From contig NBIV01000158.1 in assembly GCA_003194525.1 (NCBI GenBank), positions 62,001 through 126,000 of the forward strand: DNA of 64,000 nucleotides, in the 5' to 3' direction. The notes beneath the pieces were generated by a model. It was not told where the DNA came from and made no database searches. It was given only the letters and a program-made list of their open reading frames with translations. Source of the stretch: Gracilariopsis chorda (lineage: Eukaryota > Rhodophyta > Florideophyceae > Gracilariales > Gracilariaceae). A program made the position numbers and the translations under genes. Positions 1 to 9,871 of this stretch are shown piece by piece. How positions within the stretch are numbered: position 1 is the stretch's first letter; each line of letters begins with the position of its first letter.

Positions 1-1185
1 TTCATGCACACCATTCTTGGAAGTTGCTTTTGAATAGTTCCCAGACATTTGGTGTGCAAGCTCCAGCAAAACGTCACGTTCCATCTTCAAGTTCCAGAAG
101 TCGTGTCGAAGAAGAACCTGAAGTTCCTCTTTTCCTTCCTTCTCTTTCGTTCTTCCTTCCCTCTGCCCAGAAACCTCTTTATCGTCTTTTTTCTTCCCTT
201 TTCCAAGTACAAGGTTTCCGAATACCATCGAAGCCATCGCAGTGATGCAAATGGACAGAATCTCAATCATATCTCCTTGAGATAGTGCGTGAAACAAGAA
301 AAGAACGGTTTTGTATTTGCTTCTTGAAGCACATCTTTGCACCAGAGGCTTGAGGAAGGTGAGATTACCTTGAACGGTTAAATAGTCACCCTAAGATCTC
401 CTTCTAAGATTCTTTTGTTAGGGGAGAGTTGACATGATAGTTTAAAGATGTCTTTCCTCAAAGCAAACTAAGTGCTTTCAGGATACTTGGAAAAAAAGCG
501 TGACGGTGTGGCCAGACACGAAATAAGCATTGTTGCTGGACAGACGCGAAATGACGCTTGGTGTGGGACAGAGACGACTCCATGCAGAAGCTATGAAGAG
601 AAAAAAATTTGGTTTCCAGCACCAGAGGGGAGAAGCGCATGAAGCTGGCTGCAGCAAACTATGAGCATATAAGCAAACTAACATTTGTTGTCGTTAAAGT
701 GAAGCTCAGAATGTAATGTTAGATAAATTATAAGGCTTAGAGTACAAAGCGGAAGAAACCAACTGGAACATTGTCAGCAAAATTTGTTCTACAAGAGAAG
801 AAGGACAAGGTACAAAGCTATCTCTACTAAAAGGGATACCCCTGATAATCTAGGTGACCCGCATACAGAAATCCAGACATAGTTCACAGCATGTGCGTTT
901 CATCATTTTCATTTCGAGGAAGCAGATGCAAACATGCAATAGTTGTGTGACGTAGCTTTGTTCAAGACATGCCAGAGTTGCGGATGTTACAGACTGAGGT
1001 CATTACAAGAGCGTCAACGTAATGCATACGCTTTCAGCACCTTTGGTAATAGGACCCTGCTCCCCAACGAGTACTTGTTGGGCATGTCAATTGTTCATCT
1101 TGATGCTTTTTTGACTGCGCTCTTGGAATGGCTTCGCTCTGGTTAACATTATTGGGAACATTATACCGAGATCCAAGGAGAGTTT

Positions 1186-1355
1186 CGGAAGGTCGTCGAG
1201 GTGTACCGACCTTCCGAAAAGGTTATAGCACTATAAAGTTACGCCAAATGGAGATGCGATTGGGTCTATTAGGGGAATTTAGCCGTCCAATAGATGATTA
1301 GCCTTCTACTTGTAGAAAGTGAATACCACTTCCTCGGAATTACAGGCACGTGCCC
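1186..1355 (-). repeat. short dispersed repeat, copy A (3'-truncated)
   Basis: Read on the minus strand this begins with GGGCACGTGCC, directly after a (TG)n run (the CA run at about 1358-1371 on the plus strand). It then follows copies B, C and D through the shared blocks AGACCCAATCGCATCTCC and TTTTCGGAAGGTCGG. It departs from the others just after CACCTCGACG and lacks the terminal GCATGTGCCC. In its place is a local palindrome, TCGGAAGGTCG paired with CGACCTTCCGA. It also lacks the short block GGCTTCCTCATCC. Confidence 0.8.
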
Positions 1356-1520
1356 GTAAACACACACACACATGTCTCCACTGGATGCAAGGCAGAGACG
1401 TGTATGGTGTAGAACTGGCTAGTTGGTGCTAGGATACATGTTACAAGGGCTGTGAGGGACTCTTAGAATGATCCGCTCTGCTTTAGAACAAGATGTTTGG
1501 CTGCGCTGCCGAGCTGCTTT

Positions 1521-1575
1521 TGTGTGTGTGTGTGTTTATATGAGCTCGCGTCTCTAATTCCAAGACTACGGTAGG
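1521..1575 (+). repeat. possible diverged head of the short dispersed repeat
   Basis: A (TG)n run followed by TTTATATGAGCTCGCG, then CTAATTCCAAGAC and TACGG, resembles the first 40 bases of copy B (TG run, TTACGGGCACGTGCC, CTAATTCCAAGGC, AACGG). The rest of the element is not visible downstream, so this is either a decayed fragment or chance similarity around a microsatellite. Confidence 0.3.
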
Positions 1576-2579
1576 GGTTACATTGAAAAGAACCCCTCTC
1601 TCCCTAGATAAACCAACAGCTTTTCTGGCCATGTCCTTACTATTGATTCGGCGTCTCTCTCTCTCTGTTTACGAACGAGTAACATCAATTCTATGTTAGC
1701 CCGGGGGTTTGCTAAGGACCCCTACAACCTATAACGCGTTCTTCGTACGATAGCTATTAGCTACAACCCGGAGTCGTGCTACACACACTGGGTTACTACT
1801 ATACTAAGAATGCATTAGGTGTCTAGGCGTGTTCAACCGCAGAATCGTTTCGTTTCCGAGGACTGTTGCCTTCTTCATTCCACCATTTCATTCAACCTCT
1901 AGAGGTCCTCGGGTAAGGGGCACACCACGACAAGGCGATTCGCATGTACCACGTTGGCCGCCAAGAAACCATTGACGACATCCTTTCCGCCCAATCCTCA
2001 TTTCAGCGGCAAGATCGGGGGTAAGAACCGGCGCGTAACCTGCTGCGGCGTCTGATCCAAGTGTAGATCCTCCGAGAAAACCCTGGAAAAAACCCCGGTC
2101 CAGAGGCTCCTTTGGAGCTCTTCCTTCGAGGGAAAAATTCAGGGAAACAGCGGCTGGATCTTCTTCCGGTAGCGGGCCCGTGACCGACTGCGTACGTGCA
2201 GTTACGCGGGTGACTTTTCAAGACTATTCACCCAGGTCCGCGAGGGCAACTGGCAAGCTGACCGGTTGCTTGGGCGAGTTTAACGACCTCCCGGGTCGAT
2301 TCGGCGTCAGAGCCCTGCCTCTCTCGGAGAGGCGGGAGCTCTCGACGCCGGGATGCCGCTCTTCGTCGGCATCTCTATTGTGTGTACCGAGTATCACAGG
2401 CATATGACATTCAAATCCAAGAAGTAGAACCGTAATTTGGGACTTTGGGACACTAGGTTGAAGTTAAACACATGTACACATAAGTCCTTGAGAACTCTTG
2501 TTGAAGCTTATCTCATCCGTGATCAGAAAACCAAGCAGTTGCGGCATCACGGTGAGGAAGACCGGACGGGGTTAGACTT

Positions 2580-2819
2580 TTATACATGTTGCAGCTCTTC
2601 TGGCGTTGCGATGCCAGGCCTCTTCTCGCTTACCTGCAGGGCTGCGATGAGGGATCTTGCAGCAAAATTCTTTACCGTATAGGGCAGAATACTTGGTCCG
2701 TACGTCAAGAAGAGGATTCGCTGATTGTTTTCGTACGAAGGCGGTGGTTCAGTATTCCAAATGTTAAAAGGAAGAACATCATCATGATCATCATGTCGAA
2801 GCTTGAAGTCTTTCGACAT
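2580..2819 (-). CDS. possible short ORF or exon, function unknown
   Basis: An ATG-initiated frame of 79 codons with balanced composition and no low-complexity tract. The segment after residue 25 (PPPSYENN, then a run ending KNFAARSLIAALQ) reads like protein. A strong donor-like CAG|GTAAGC lies at about 2634 on this strand, so the frame might be an exon that ends there, but no convincing acceptor or following exon is seen downstream. No family is recognised. Alternatives are a decayed gene or a chance frame; the lack of any supporting neighbour keeps confidence low. Confidence 0.2.
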   Translation of the reverse strand: MSKDFKLRHDDHDDVLPFNIWNTEPPPSYENNQRILFLTYGPSILPYTVKNFAARSLIAALQVSEKRPGIATPEELQHV

Positions 2820-3456
2820 TTACGAAGGTACATCACGCCACATGATCTCTATCATAGATCGTGATGATCAGGATATGCCCGTTCTGGGGCAGCACTCTGT
2901 AGTTCCTTATCGATATTGTAGAACTGTTCGGAACAATTGGAGAAAGTCAACCTCCATCAGCAGAGACATGGAAAATCACTTCTGAAAGTTAAACGACACC
3001 AAGGTGGTCGTGCTTGACGAGCGAGGCGATACAAGTGCACAGCTTAGTGGTTAACAAGCTATTGGAGGATATCAAATATGTAAATGAAATAGGCTCGGTT
3101 CACTCCAGCGTGTCAGAGTTGGGGACATGCAACCGACCAACACGGGATATGCTTCACTCTGTGATAATGCAACTCACGCTGAACGAGACAGGTCATTAAG
3201 CGGGGTGAGCGAGCGGTTTGGAAAGAATTTCGTTGACCTTGCGTGGGAATGGCAAACTTGATTGCTTTCCTCCTCTACCAGAGAAGCTATGCAACCTGGA
3301 GTGAGCGAAGACAATGGAGAGATTATCTCAGGTATTGTGGGACAATGGCCTATGAAGTTGCTTAAGCTCTTTAGAGCTAAGATAGCTCTTCCGTGGAACT
3401 GTAGTGAGATCGTTGCCGCCACATGATCGAAGGATATAACTGAAACCATTAAATGG

Positions 3457-3512
3457 CCACCCATGATAAGAGCTTGAACCAAGTTTTTGGTCCAAGCTCT
3501 TATCATGGGTGG
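3457..3512. repeat. long near-perfect hairpin
   Basis: A 24-nt arm (3457-3480, starting CCACCCATGATAAG) is followed by an 8-nt loop (AAGTTTTT) and by the reverse-complement arm (3489-3512). 23 of 24 positions pair, the exception being an A:C-type mismatch near the loop. It would fold on either strand. It is short for an ordinary plant-type pre-miRNA but the pairing is far beyond chance in DNA of this composition. Confidence 0.85.
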
Positions 3513-5007
3513 AATATATGTCCTCGAGGTTTATAAAACGGAATGCAATGCAGCCAGATAGTATACTGCTAGCATTGATTTTGGGTTTTCAGCCACAAGG
3601 GAGACGCTTGTTATCTATTCGGCTCATGTTTCGATCTGAACACACCAAGAAGGAGGACATCTTTTTCTTCCAAAACTGCAGGGCACGCTTGTCACAACTA
3701 AACGGAATTTATTGACTTCAGGCCCAGTGATGTTCGCCTTCCGCGCACATATTATCGAGCACGACAAAGCCATTACGCAGCAAAATGGATGTCGTCCTTG
3801 CTGTTTCTGAAGATAAGTGTGTAAAGATAAGAGAGAGAAGTTTGAAACAAAGAGGCGTTTCTTTCGCGGAGTTGGTGGTATGGAGAAATCTTTTTTCATG
3901 GGAAGAATGAGCAGCACGCAAACATGTCCAAACCGTGACGATATGGCAAGTCCTGTAGAGTGCTGTAGTATTACAAGGAAAAGTTGTCCGGGTTTTCCTG
4001 TTGGCGAGATATAAAGGAGGCAACAGAGATTTTCTCCGAGTAGATATAAGCGATGAAGTACGTATGAGGGACGCTGTAGAAGGGCACACGATTTGCGTTG
4101 TACTGCACTGTTGAATGCAAGGCTGTGAATGATGCTTGCTGTTCTAGTGCTGTGCAATAATAAGTGAAAAGTTGTTTCACTAGTGAATAATTAGCCGCAT
4201 CTGAGGCTAAGTTAGCAATGTTGAAGACGGAGGTTGTCCGATGTCTCTAAATCCACGTTGCTCATCATAATTCAGAGTTGTTTGAGGGAACCAAAGTTTT
4301 GTTGTTTGGATGGACGTGGGGTGGTGGGGTGTGTCCTTAACCATACATCGGCAGCGAGAGATGTGTGAGATTAAGGTTAAAGTTTTAGGGGTAGTGCAAA
4401 CACACACCCCTATGTAAAGTTAACCCTGGGGCTTCCATCGAAAGAGTTACGTGCTTTGCTTGACATGTTTATTGCCTAACGGCGAGACTGATCGAGTGAT
4501 TGGAATTGCTGTGATACAAGATCGATGAAACAAAGACTTTTAGGGATGAAGCACTCGAAGGACTGTGAATGTCATTGCGCGCTCCATATCCTTCGTCAGT
4601 AATCTGCACGGGTGCAAACACGAACAACGTCATCTCGATGACGATGGCGATTGAGGTTGGGGTGCTTGAGACGCAAGGACCCGCCTTGGGGCAATGGTTA
4701 ACCCCGTCTGATCGGTTACTGGCGGATCGGTATTCCGCTAATAGTCTCCAGTATCCGGCGAGCCCTTCATTCACAAACCCGTCTATTTTGGGAGCAGCAA
4801 CGCATGACGTGTCACGGATCCTGCTGGGAATGGCGCCAACATGCGATACGAAATGTGAATCAGCACTGAATCAGCGCATCCGCGCCGTCCTCGTTCATCG
4901 CCAAAAGTACACCGACAAACTTTCACCTGCATATTCTTAATGCCATAGATGGCCCGTCCCAATCATCTCACCTGCCCCACCCTCCCCTCTTCAACATCCG
5001 TCACAAA

Positions 5008-5958
5008 ATGGATTCCCGACTAATCAACTTCATGCCGCACCTCTTCCTCCTTCTAATCCTTACGCAAACTTCGTTCCCTGCCGTACAAGCAGCGTCCAAT
5101 TCCTTTGCAAGATGCCGTATTCAATCCGATTGCACCCCGAATCTGCAGTGCATAAGCATCAACTCTTCCACTGACTGCTCTCAGACATCCTCGTATTGCG
5201 CCTGTCTTCCTCAAACCATACAACAAGCAACATGCAATTCTTCCTCCGACTGCTCTGAGACAGAGACATGCATTCCCGTTCCAGGCAGAGTCTCCTCTGT
5301 TATAAAGTTTCCAGACGTGTCTGTATGCGTTCACAATTCTCAGATGGACTTTGTCGACCTCACCCCTTGTTCTTCAGTTGCAGGCTGCCCTTCTCACGCC
5401 ACCTGCGTCACCATTCTTTTCTTCTCCTTCTGTGCTGCCAGCTCCTCTGCCGAACCCCCCATCACACAATCACCAGCACCAGAACCTAGTCTAGAACCCG
5501 AAATACCCGACTCGACTCCTGTTGCAGCTCCACTGCATCTCGAACAGGACTCACCTAAACAAACCGAAGATGGTCGCGATCAAGAACAGCGAGAAGATCA
5601 ACCCGATGATATAGACGGTGTTCCAGTATGTATTGCTGCGAAATCGCTTCAACACCTCCCGGAGAATATGCTGCTTTACTCTAAACATATTCCGGCACGA
5701 GTTTTATGTGATGCTCAACAAAGCTGTGCTACACCGGGACATATGGTTTTGTATAATGGGCGTCCAATGATGATGCGCACTTATTGTCAACTGGTTCAAT
5801 GCCGTTCAGCTGTTATGCCTGTGAACAGTGTGCGTTATCAATGGCGATGGCGGTTAGATAGTCATACGCATGGATTGTCGTTTCTGGCCTTCGCTGCCAG
5901 GTACCAGACTCGAGTAGAGGAGCATATGCTACGTACCGCTGTTCGGGTGGGCTTATAG
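5008..5958 (+). CDS. secreted Cys-rich modular protein
   Basis: A 316-residue protein. Residues 1-28 form a signal peptide (hydrophobic LFLLLILT core, likely cleavage after VQA), so it is probably secreted or wall-bound. The mature N-terminal half has three modules of identical spacing C-x5-C-x5-C, at C36/C42/C48, C76/C82/C88 and C121/C127/C133. The first two are followed by further cysteines; such spacing suggests small disulfide-bonded domains. Residues about 147-205 are a Pro/Glu-rich acidic linker. The C-terminal 110 residues form a separate, less Cys-rich domain that I do not recognise, with VCIAAKS and YCQLVQC segments. The start is the first ATG before the signal peptide. No intron is evident. 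Function unknown; an extracellular matrix or adhesive role is inference only. Confidence 0.7.
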   Translation: MDSRLINFMPHLFLLLILTQTSFPAVQAASNSFARCRIQSDCTPNLQCISINSSTDCSQTSSYCACLPQTIQQATCNSSSDCSETETCIPVPGRVSSVIKFPDVSVCVHNSQMDFVDLTPCSSVAGCPSHATCVTILFFSFCAASSSAEPPITQSPAPEPSLEPEIPDSTPVAAPLHLEQDSPKQTEDGRDQEQREDQPDDIDGVPVCIAAKSLQHLPENMLLYSKHIPARVLCDAQQSCATPGHMVLYNGRPMMMRTYCQLVQCRSAVMPVNSVRYQWRWRLDSHTHGLSFLAFAARYQTRVEEHMLRTAVRVGL

Positions 5959-7152
5959 GTCGCATCTTTCGACAGTGAAGGTCGCTCGCATCTCAACTCC
6001 CTCTTCTAAACCTGCGTGTCTGTAAAACCGAAGAGTGATTTGTGAAGACGGCTCCACTACTCGGAACAAATCGCATGCTTTTCTGAACGCATCAACGAGT
6101 TGGGGAGTCGTAATGTGAGGACACATGCACGTTTTGATGAACCTATCGTTCGATCGATAGATTCCGTTGGTAGACAGGGCGTGTATCCTTTAGCGATATC
6201 CTTTGACGGAAGACAGCAAGTGAAAGAAGCCAAATCAACGACAGTTTACGTTCAAGCCCACGATGTGGTTTCTGAACGCTGATCCTCCAGTAATCTGCCC
6301 AAGCCACAGGCTCTTTTCTCTGTTCAAGCGCCGTATACATCTTTGCTTGACTACTTTTTTGCATGTTCTGTCAATGTCGACATAGAAAAAGCACACTGAC
6401 GATGGATTCCGGAATAAGCTTATCTTGTCCCTTAGGTCGTACACCAGCAAACTTCTTGACCATTTCGAACTTCACAATCAAGGTTGTTGTAAATCATGGC
6501 TCTCTCCGGCGCAGTTTTCAGTGTCCTGCTATCAATTCTCATGGGCTTTCCTCAGATCCGCTGTTTACAAATTCCCAAAGCCCATCGAAACCAGGTTCGG
6601 TTGTTTGGGGACAGTGGACGACTACCATTGGCAGAGCTGTTCGATGATTCGTCCTTCGAAATGACATCATTTTGTGATCGTTCCAACATCGTGAACATAG
6701 CTGCGTGTGTCTGCTTTCATCGATGGACGAGCATTACGAACAACCTTTCAGACCGGTACATACCCTATGTCGTACGTTTTTGACTCATGATCTGGAATCT
6801 TTGGCAAGCCAATGCGCGGCGTATGGACCATCTCAAACCATGGACACGATTCAACTCTACGCCGATCTTCATCGGGCCAGTCTGTGCTTACCACACTATG
6901 GTTATTCTCCAGTCTCTTGGCTGGATCCCTAAAACCAGTGTGGAGAAACTCGTAAGATCTAGTCATTCTTGTTGTTACGTTTCATCACGGGTTGTAAGGG
7001 TTGTACGTATACCAAATTAAACTCTTATGTTCCTTAATGTTTCTTTCAACCGAAGAAGCATTGCTCAAGTTCGTTTTCGATTAACTGCAAACGCGGTAAA
7101 GGATCGCCAAGCTTGTATGTTTCCAGTACCTGTGATAGGCAGGAATGTAGTG
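5959..7152. other. intergenic, no firm gene
   Basis: Tail-to-tail space between the secreted Cys-rich gene and the zinc-finger gene. The only frame of note is a 95-codon ATG frame at 6496-6783, listed separately. A donor-like GTAAGT at the zinc-finger gene's stop (about 7157, minus strand) means a small further exon of that gene could lie here, for example after the GTTTGCAG at about 7093-7100. Confidence 0.5.
6496..6783 (+). CDS. possible small secreted protein
   Basis: An ATG-initiated 95-codon frame whose first 24 residues (MALSGAVFSVLLSILMGF...) look like a signal peptide with a following CLQ cleavage-type region. The remaining about 70 residues are of mixed composition with three cysteines and match nothing I recognise. 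There is no second line of support such as a conserved domain, so this may be a chance hydrophobic frame. Confidence 0.25.
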   Translation: MALSGAVFSVLLSILMGFPQIRCLQIPKAHRNQVRLFGDSGRLPLAELFDDSSFEMTSFCDRSNIVNIAACVCFHRWTSITNNLSDRYIPYVVRF

Positions 7153-8748
7153 TCACTTACCCCAGGTTCGATCACCATCAACACACATCAAATCAACATC
7201 AACCACAGGCTTGTCCACGTCTGTCAGTCCCCTATACGCCCACTCTTGACAATGAAGATCATTTGCAGTGTTCAAGAGACCAACTGGAGGTAGAAGCTGT
7301 GGAAATACACCTGCACACTTCGTAGTCACAAGCGGCTGAGTTCGGGGAAAGTGGTCAGGAGGCAGAATTTTGTCATCTTCAACTAACAAGTTCGGTGTGA
7401 CATGCGGCTGGGTTGCGGGGAATGGGTCAAGAGTCGGAATTTTGTCACCCCCATCCTTTTCCAAGTCTACACAAGATTGGATTGATCTTGTATGCACAGT
7501 GTCCGTGAAGAGCTTCCTTCTTCGCTTAGGAGAGGGCGGGTGATGTTCCGGCGAGTGCTCGTCCCGTGCGAATTGGTTTGAGAGATTCATAATCTGGCTC
7601 TTGAATAGCTTCAGGTTGCTCAAGATCTTGGATATACGTCGAATGCGGTTATCTCTAGCATATCGGAAACATCGCGCTCCATACTTTTCCACAGCATTTA
7701 AGTCCCACTCCTGTCCGGGTTCGAAAGGGAGCGGGCGTACACATGCATTGCGACAATGGGAACAAGTCCACCGCATATCTCTCATCACGTCATCTCCTAG
7801 GACCCCGCAATCCCTGTCGACATAAACTATGACGCAACGTCTACACGTCACCTTTCGACATACACCGTTCACGTAATTCCCGCACACTTTCACATCTGCG
7901 TCATCTTTGGCTACCACACTGGATCCGCAGATGTGACAGTGATGAGATGGCTGTGAGGCTGCAGTAGCGCTTGCCGCAATCGCTCTCGTTCCCTGACAAA
8001 ATCGCCGCTTCGTCCATTTTATCGTTCGCCCATCCACTTGAACCCAAACGTCTCGTTCCCTGCAGTAGGTTGCACAGTTTGACGCGCATTCATCAACCTT
8101 GACCTCCAGTCTTTCTATAACATAGTAGTTGAGGTGCTTCAAGAATGTGTAGTCACCAATCTTCTTCTCTTTTGAAACCTTGGGTTTCGATTCTGCCGCG
8201 GTGAAGTGCTGTGCCGAATGAACAGCATTCTCTAGACGCTTCAGTTCTAGTTCAAGTAGAATTATTTTCGCAATAAGTTCTTCACATTGGTCGTTTCCTT
8301 GCAGCTCTCTTTGGCCTCTGCGTGACTCTATACATTGCTCTGAGTTGTTTGCAGTTGTCCAGTCTTTAACTATAGACATCACACTGGGAGGGACATGGCC
8401 TTGGGTGGAAGATCCGATGGAAAAAATTGCTTCGCACTTATCGTTCAGTGTGCTGATATTGACATATCTAGGTTCCCAAAGCAGTAGATTGCTGACTTCT
8501 GTTTCAAGTCCACCTCTGGTGTTATCTTCAACAGATCTCTTTGATCCGCACAATGAGTGAACAATCTCACAATTACTGGTCTCATTGATGCCCGTCTGAA
8601 ATCCATTTTCTTCGGCAGCACGTCCATCTTCGCAGTGGTGATTCTCCATCGATCGCGACGATTTTCTATTGTTTGGATCAGAAATTCCTGGATGAACAGA
8701 GCTCTCATCTTGTGTTCTTTGCTGCTGTGCAAATAAAGTTCGGTGCAT
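7153..8748 (-). CDS. CDCA7-type zinc-finger (4CXXC_R1) protein
   Basis: A 531-residue protein. Residues 271-336 form a zinc-binding domain with the order C271-x2-C274, C289, C297, C302-x2-C305, C329-x2-C332-x3-C336 and the tryptophan before the last cluster (RWTCSHCRNAC). This is the arrangement of the zf-4CXXC_R1 domain of CDCA7, known in animals and plants as the partner of the HELLS/DDM1 remodeller in maintaining DNA methylation. Residues 150-185 may form a coiled coil. A basic PKRRRK near residue 425 could be a nuclear signal. The acidic and proline-bearing flanks are unrecognised. The start ATG at 8748 is the first in frame. The stop overlaps a consensus donor (TGGG|GTAAGTGA), so the annotated C-terminus may be an unspliced reading. 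A role in chromatin is inferred from the finger alone. Confidence 0.65.
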   Translation of the reverse strand: MHRTLFAQQQRTQDESSVHPGISDPNNRKSSRSMENHHCEDGRAAEENGFQTGINETSNCEIVHSLCGSKRSVEDNTRGGLETEVSNLLLWEPRYVNISTLNDKCEAIFSIGSSTQGHVPPSVMSIVKDWTTANNSEQCIESRRGQRELQGNDQCEELIAKIILLELELKRLENAVHSAQHFTAAESKPKVSKEKKIGDYTFLKHLNYYVIERLEVKVDECASNCATYCRERDVWVQVDGRTIKWTKRRFCQGTRAIAASATAASQPSHHCHICGSSVVAKDDADVKVCGNYVNGVCRKVTCRRCVIVYVDRDCGVLGDDVMRDMRWTCSHCRNACVRPLPFEPGQEWDLNAVEKYGARCFRYARDNRIRRISKILSNLKLFKSQIMNLSNQFARDEHSPEHHPPSPKRRRKLFTDTVHTRSIQSCVDLEKDGGDKIPTLDPFPATQPHVTPNLLVEDDKILPPDHFPRTQPLVTTKCAGVFPQLLPPVGLLNTANDLHCQEWAYRGLTDVDKPVVDVDLMCVDGDRTWGK

Positions 8749-9871
8749 GCTTCGAATCTCGTTTTTCCGATATTATAGTACGATCGGATATCAAAAGCAC
8801 AGAAGAAGATGTATGGCAGGGGGATAATCAAGAGTCCACGACAACCTCAAAGAAGACCAGGACCTTGAGGTGAGTTCTTAACGGATTCTCGTGATCGAAC
8901 GACTTGAACTCAGACTGCACACTAAACGGTAGGTAGAAATGCATTACGCACACTAGTTACCGTTTGATCTTCCAAACAAGTAGTTCTTTCCATTCCAATA
9001 CTATCAACCATAGAAACTGATAGTTGGCCATGTTGCCCAGTGGACCAGACACAGGGAACACAAGTGAACGTGAGCTTGTTCGTTGACGGAACTGGAAGCG
9101 ACGTGTAATGCAAAGGCTTCTATAACTCTTGATGACAAGCACAGACATAGCATCATGAATATGCTTTACACGAAATCTCCAATTCGGTCGCAGTTTGTAA
9201 ACATGCACAGCCAAAGAAGGGAGTCCTTCTCCAATTCGGTCGTAGTTTGTAAACATGCACAACCAAAGAAGGGGGTCCTTCCAACAGCATTTGACAGCTC
9301 GAGCGAAGGCCACGCAATACTCAAAAGGAGTTCTGTCTGTCCAGGTTGGGCATCTCTCTCTCCCAGTGCAAATACCCAAAACAATACGTACGGTATTGCG
9401 TGTCGATACGTGAAGGTTAACATATTACAGTGGGAGTGAGTGCTCGAGTGAAATGAGAAGCAGTCAAAACGAAGTGATTGTAAACCTCTCGATTCTGGCT
9501 GGAGTCAAGCCCGGATCCGGTACCATCATTCAAGCACCGAACTGACTTTCAAAGACTTAGTACGTAGCCCGCCATTCGGGATACAAAAGTGCCTCACAGG
9601 GAAAGTCATATCCATTTCAAGAAACCAACTCTCCAATGTCTTAGTGCCTGTAATAATTAAGCACGCTCTCCTTTAGGTCGTCATAGGATGCAGAACTCTG
9701 ACGGCCATCTTTTGGAGGTTTCTTCCAACCTACTTAAGCTCAGATGAGCACCTTGTCCTCTACATGCAGTTTCACTCAGCTGTTCAACCGCCTATCATTT
9801 CCACACACGGAAAGAAAGCCAGCGAACTTGATAGACAGAGGCAGTTGTAACCGCTGACCAAAACCGCTGCC
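8749..9871. other. intergenic with 52-bp tandem duplication
   Basis: Divergent space between the zinc-finger gene and the orphan gene at 9872. No coding frame is supported. Two adjacent near-identical 52-bp units at 9176-9279 are listed separately. The last 150 bases are the likely promoter of the downstream gene, with no clear TATA box. Confidence 0.6.
9176..9279. repeat. tandem duplication, 2 x 52 bp
   Basis: Two adjacent units of 52 bp beginning TCTCCAATTCGGTCG and containing GTTTGTAAACATGCACA. They differ at only a few positions (C/T, G/A transitions), which indicates a fairly recent duplication. Confidence 0.9.

Larger units (their letters stand above)
1..5007. other. gene-poor left flank
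   Basis: No protein gene of recognisable family is seen in these 5 kb. Reading frames are short and of random-looking composition on both strands. The stretch holds one truncated copy of the short dispersed repeat (1186-1355), a (CA)n run beside it, a second weak head-like fragment (about 1521-1575), a strong 56-nt hairpin (3457-3512) and one short minus-strand frame with a donor-like site (2580-2819), each listed separately. Confidence 0.6.

Noticed and set aside
3624-4157. 177-codon minus-strand frame
   Set aside because: No domain, no signal peptide logic and random-looking composition; overlapped by another frame of similar quality.
4569-4940. 123-codon plus-strand frame just left of the secreted Cys-rich gene
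   Set aside because: No recognisable feature and no splice link to the gene at 5008.
1-5007. Search for retrotransposon, DNA transposon or virus-like coding regions in the gene-poor flanks
   Set aside because: No reverse transcriptase, integrase, transposase or capsid-like motif was recognised, and no long terminal repeats were seen; only the short non-coding element is supported.
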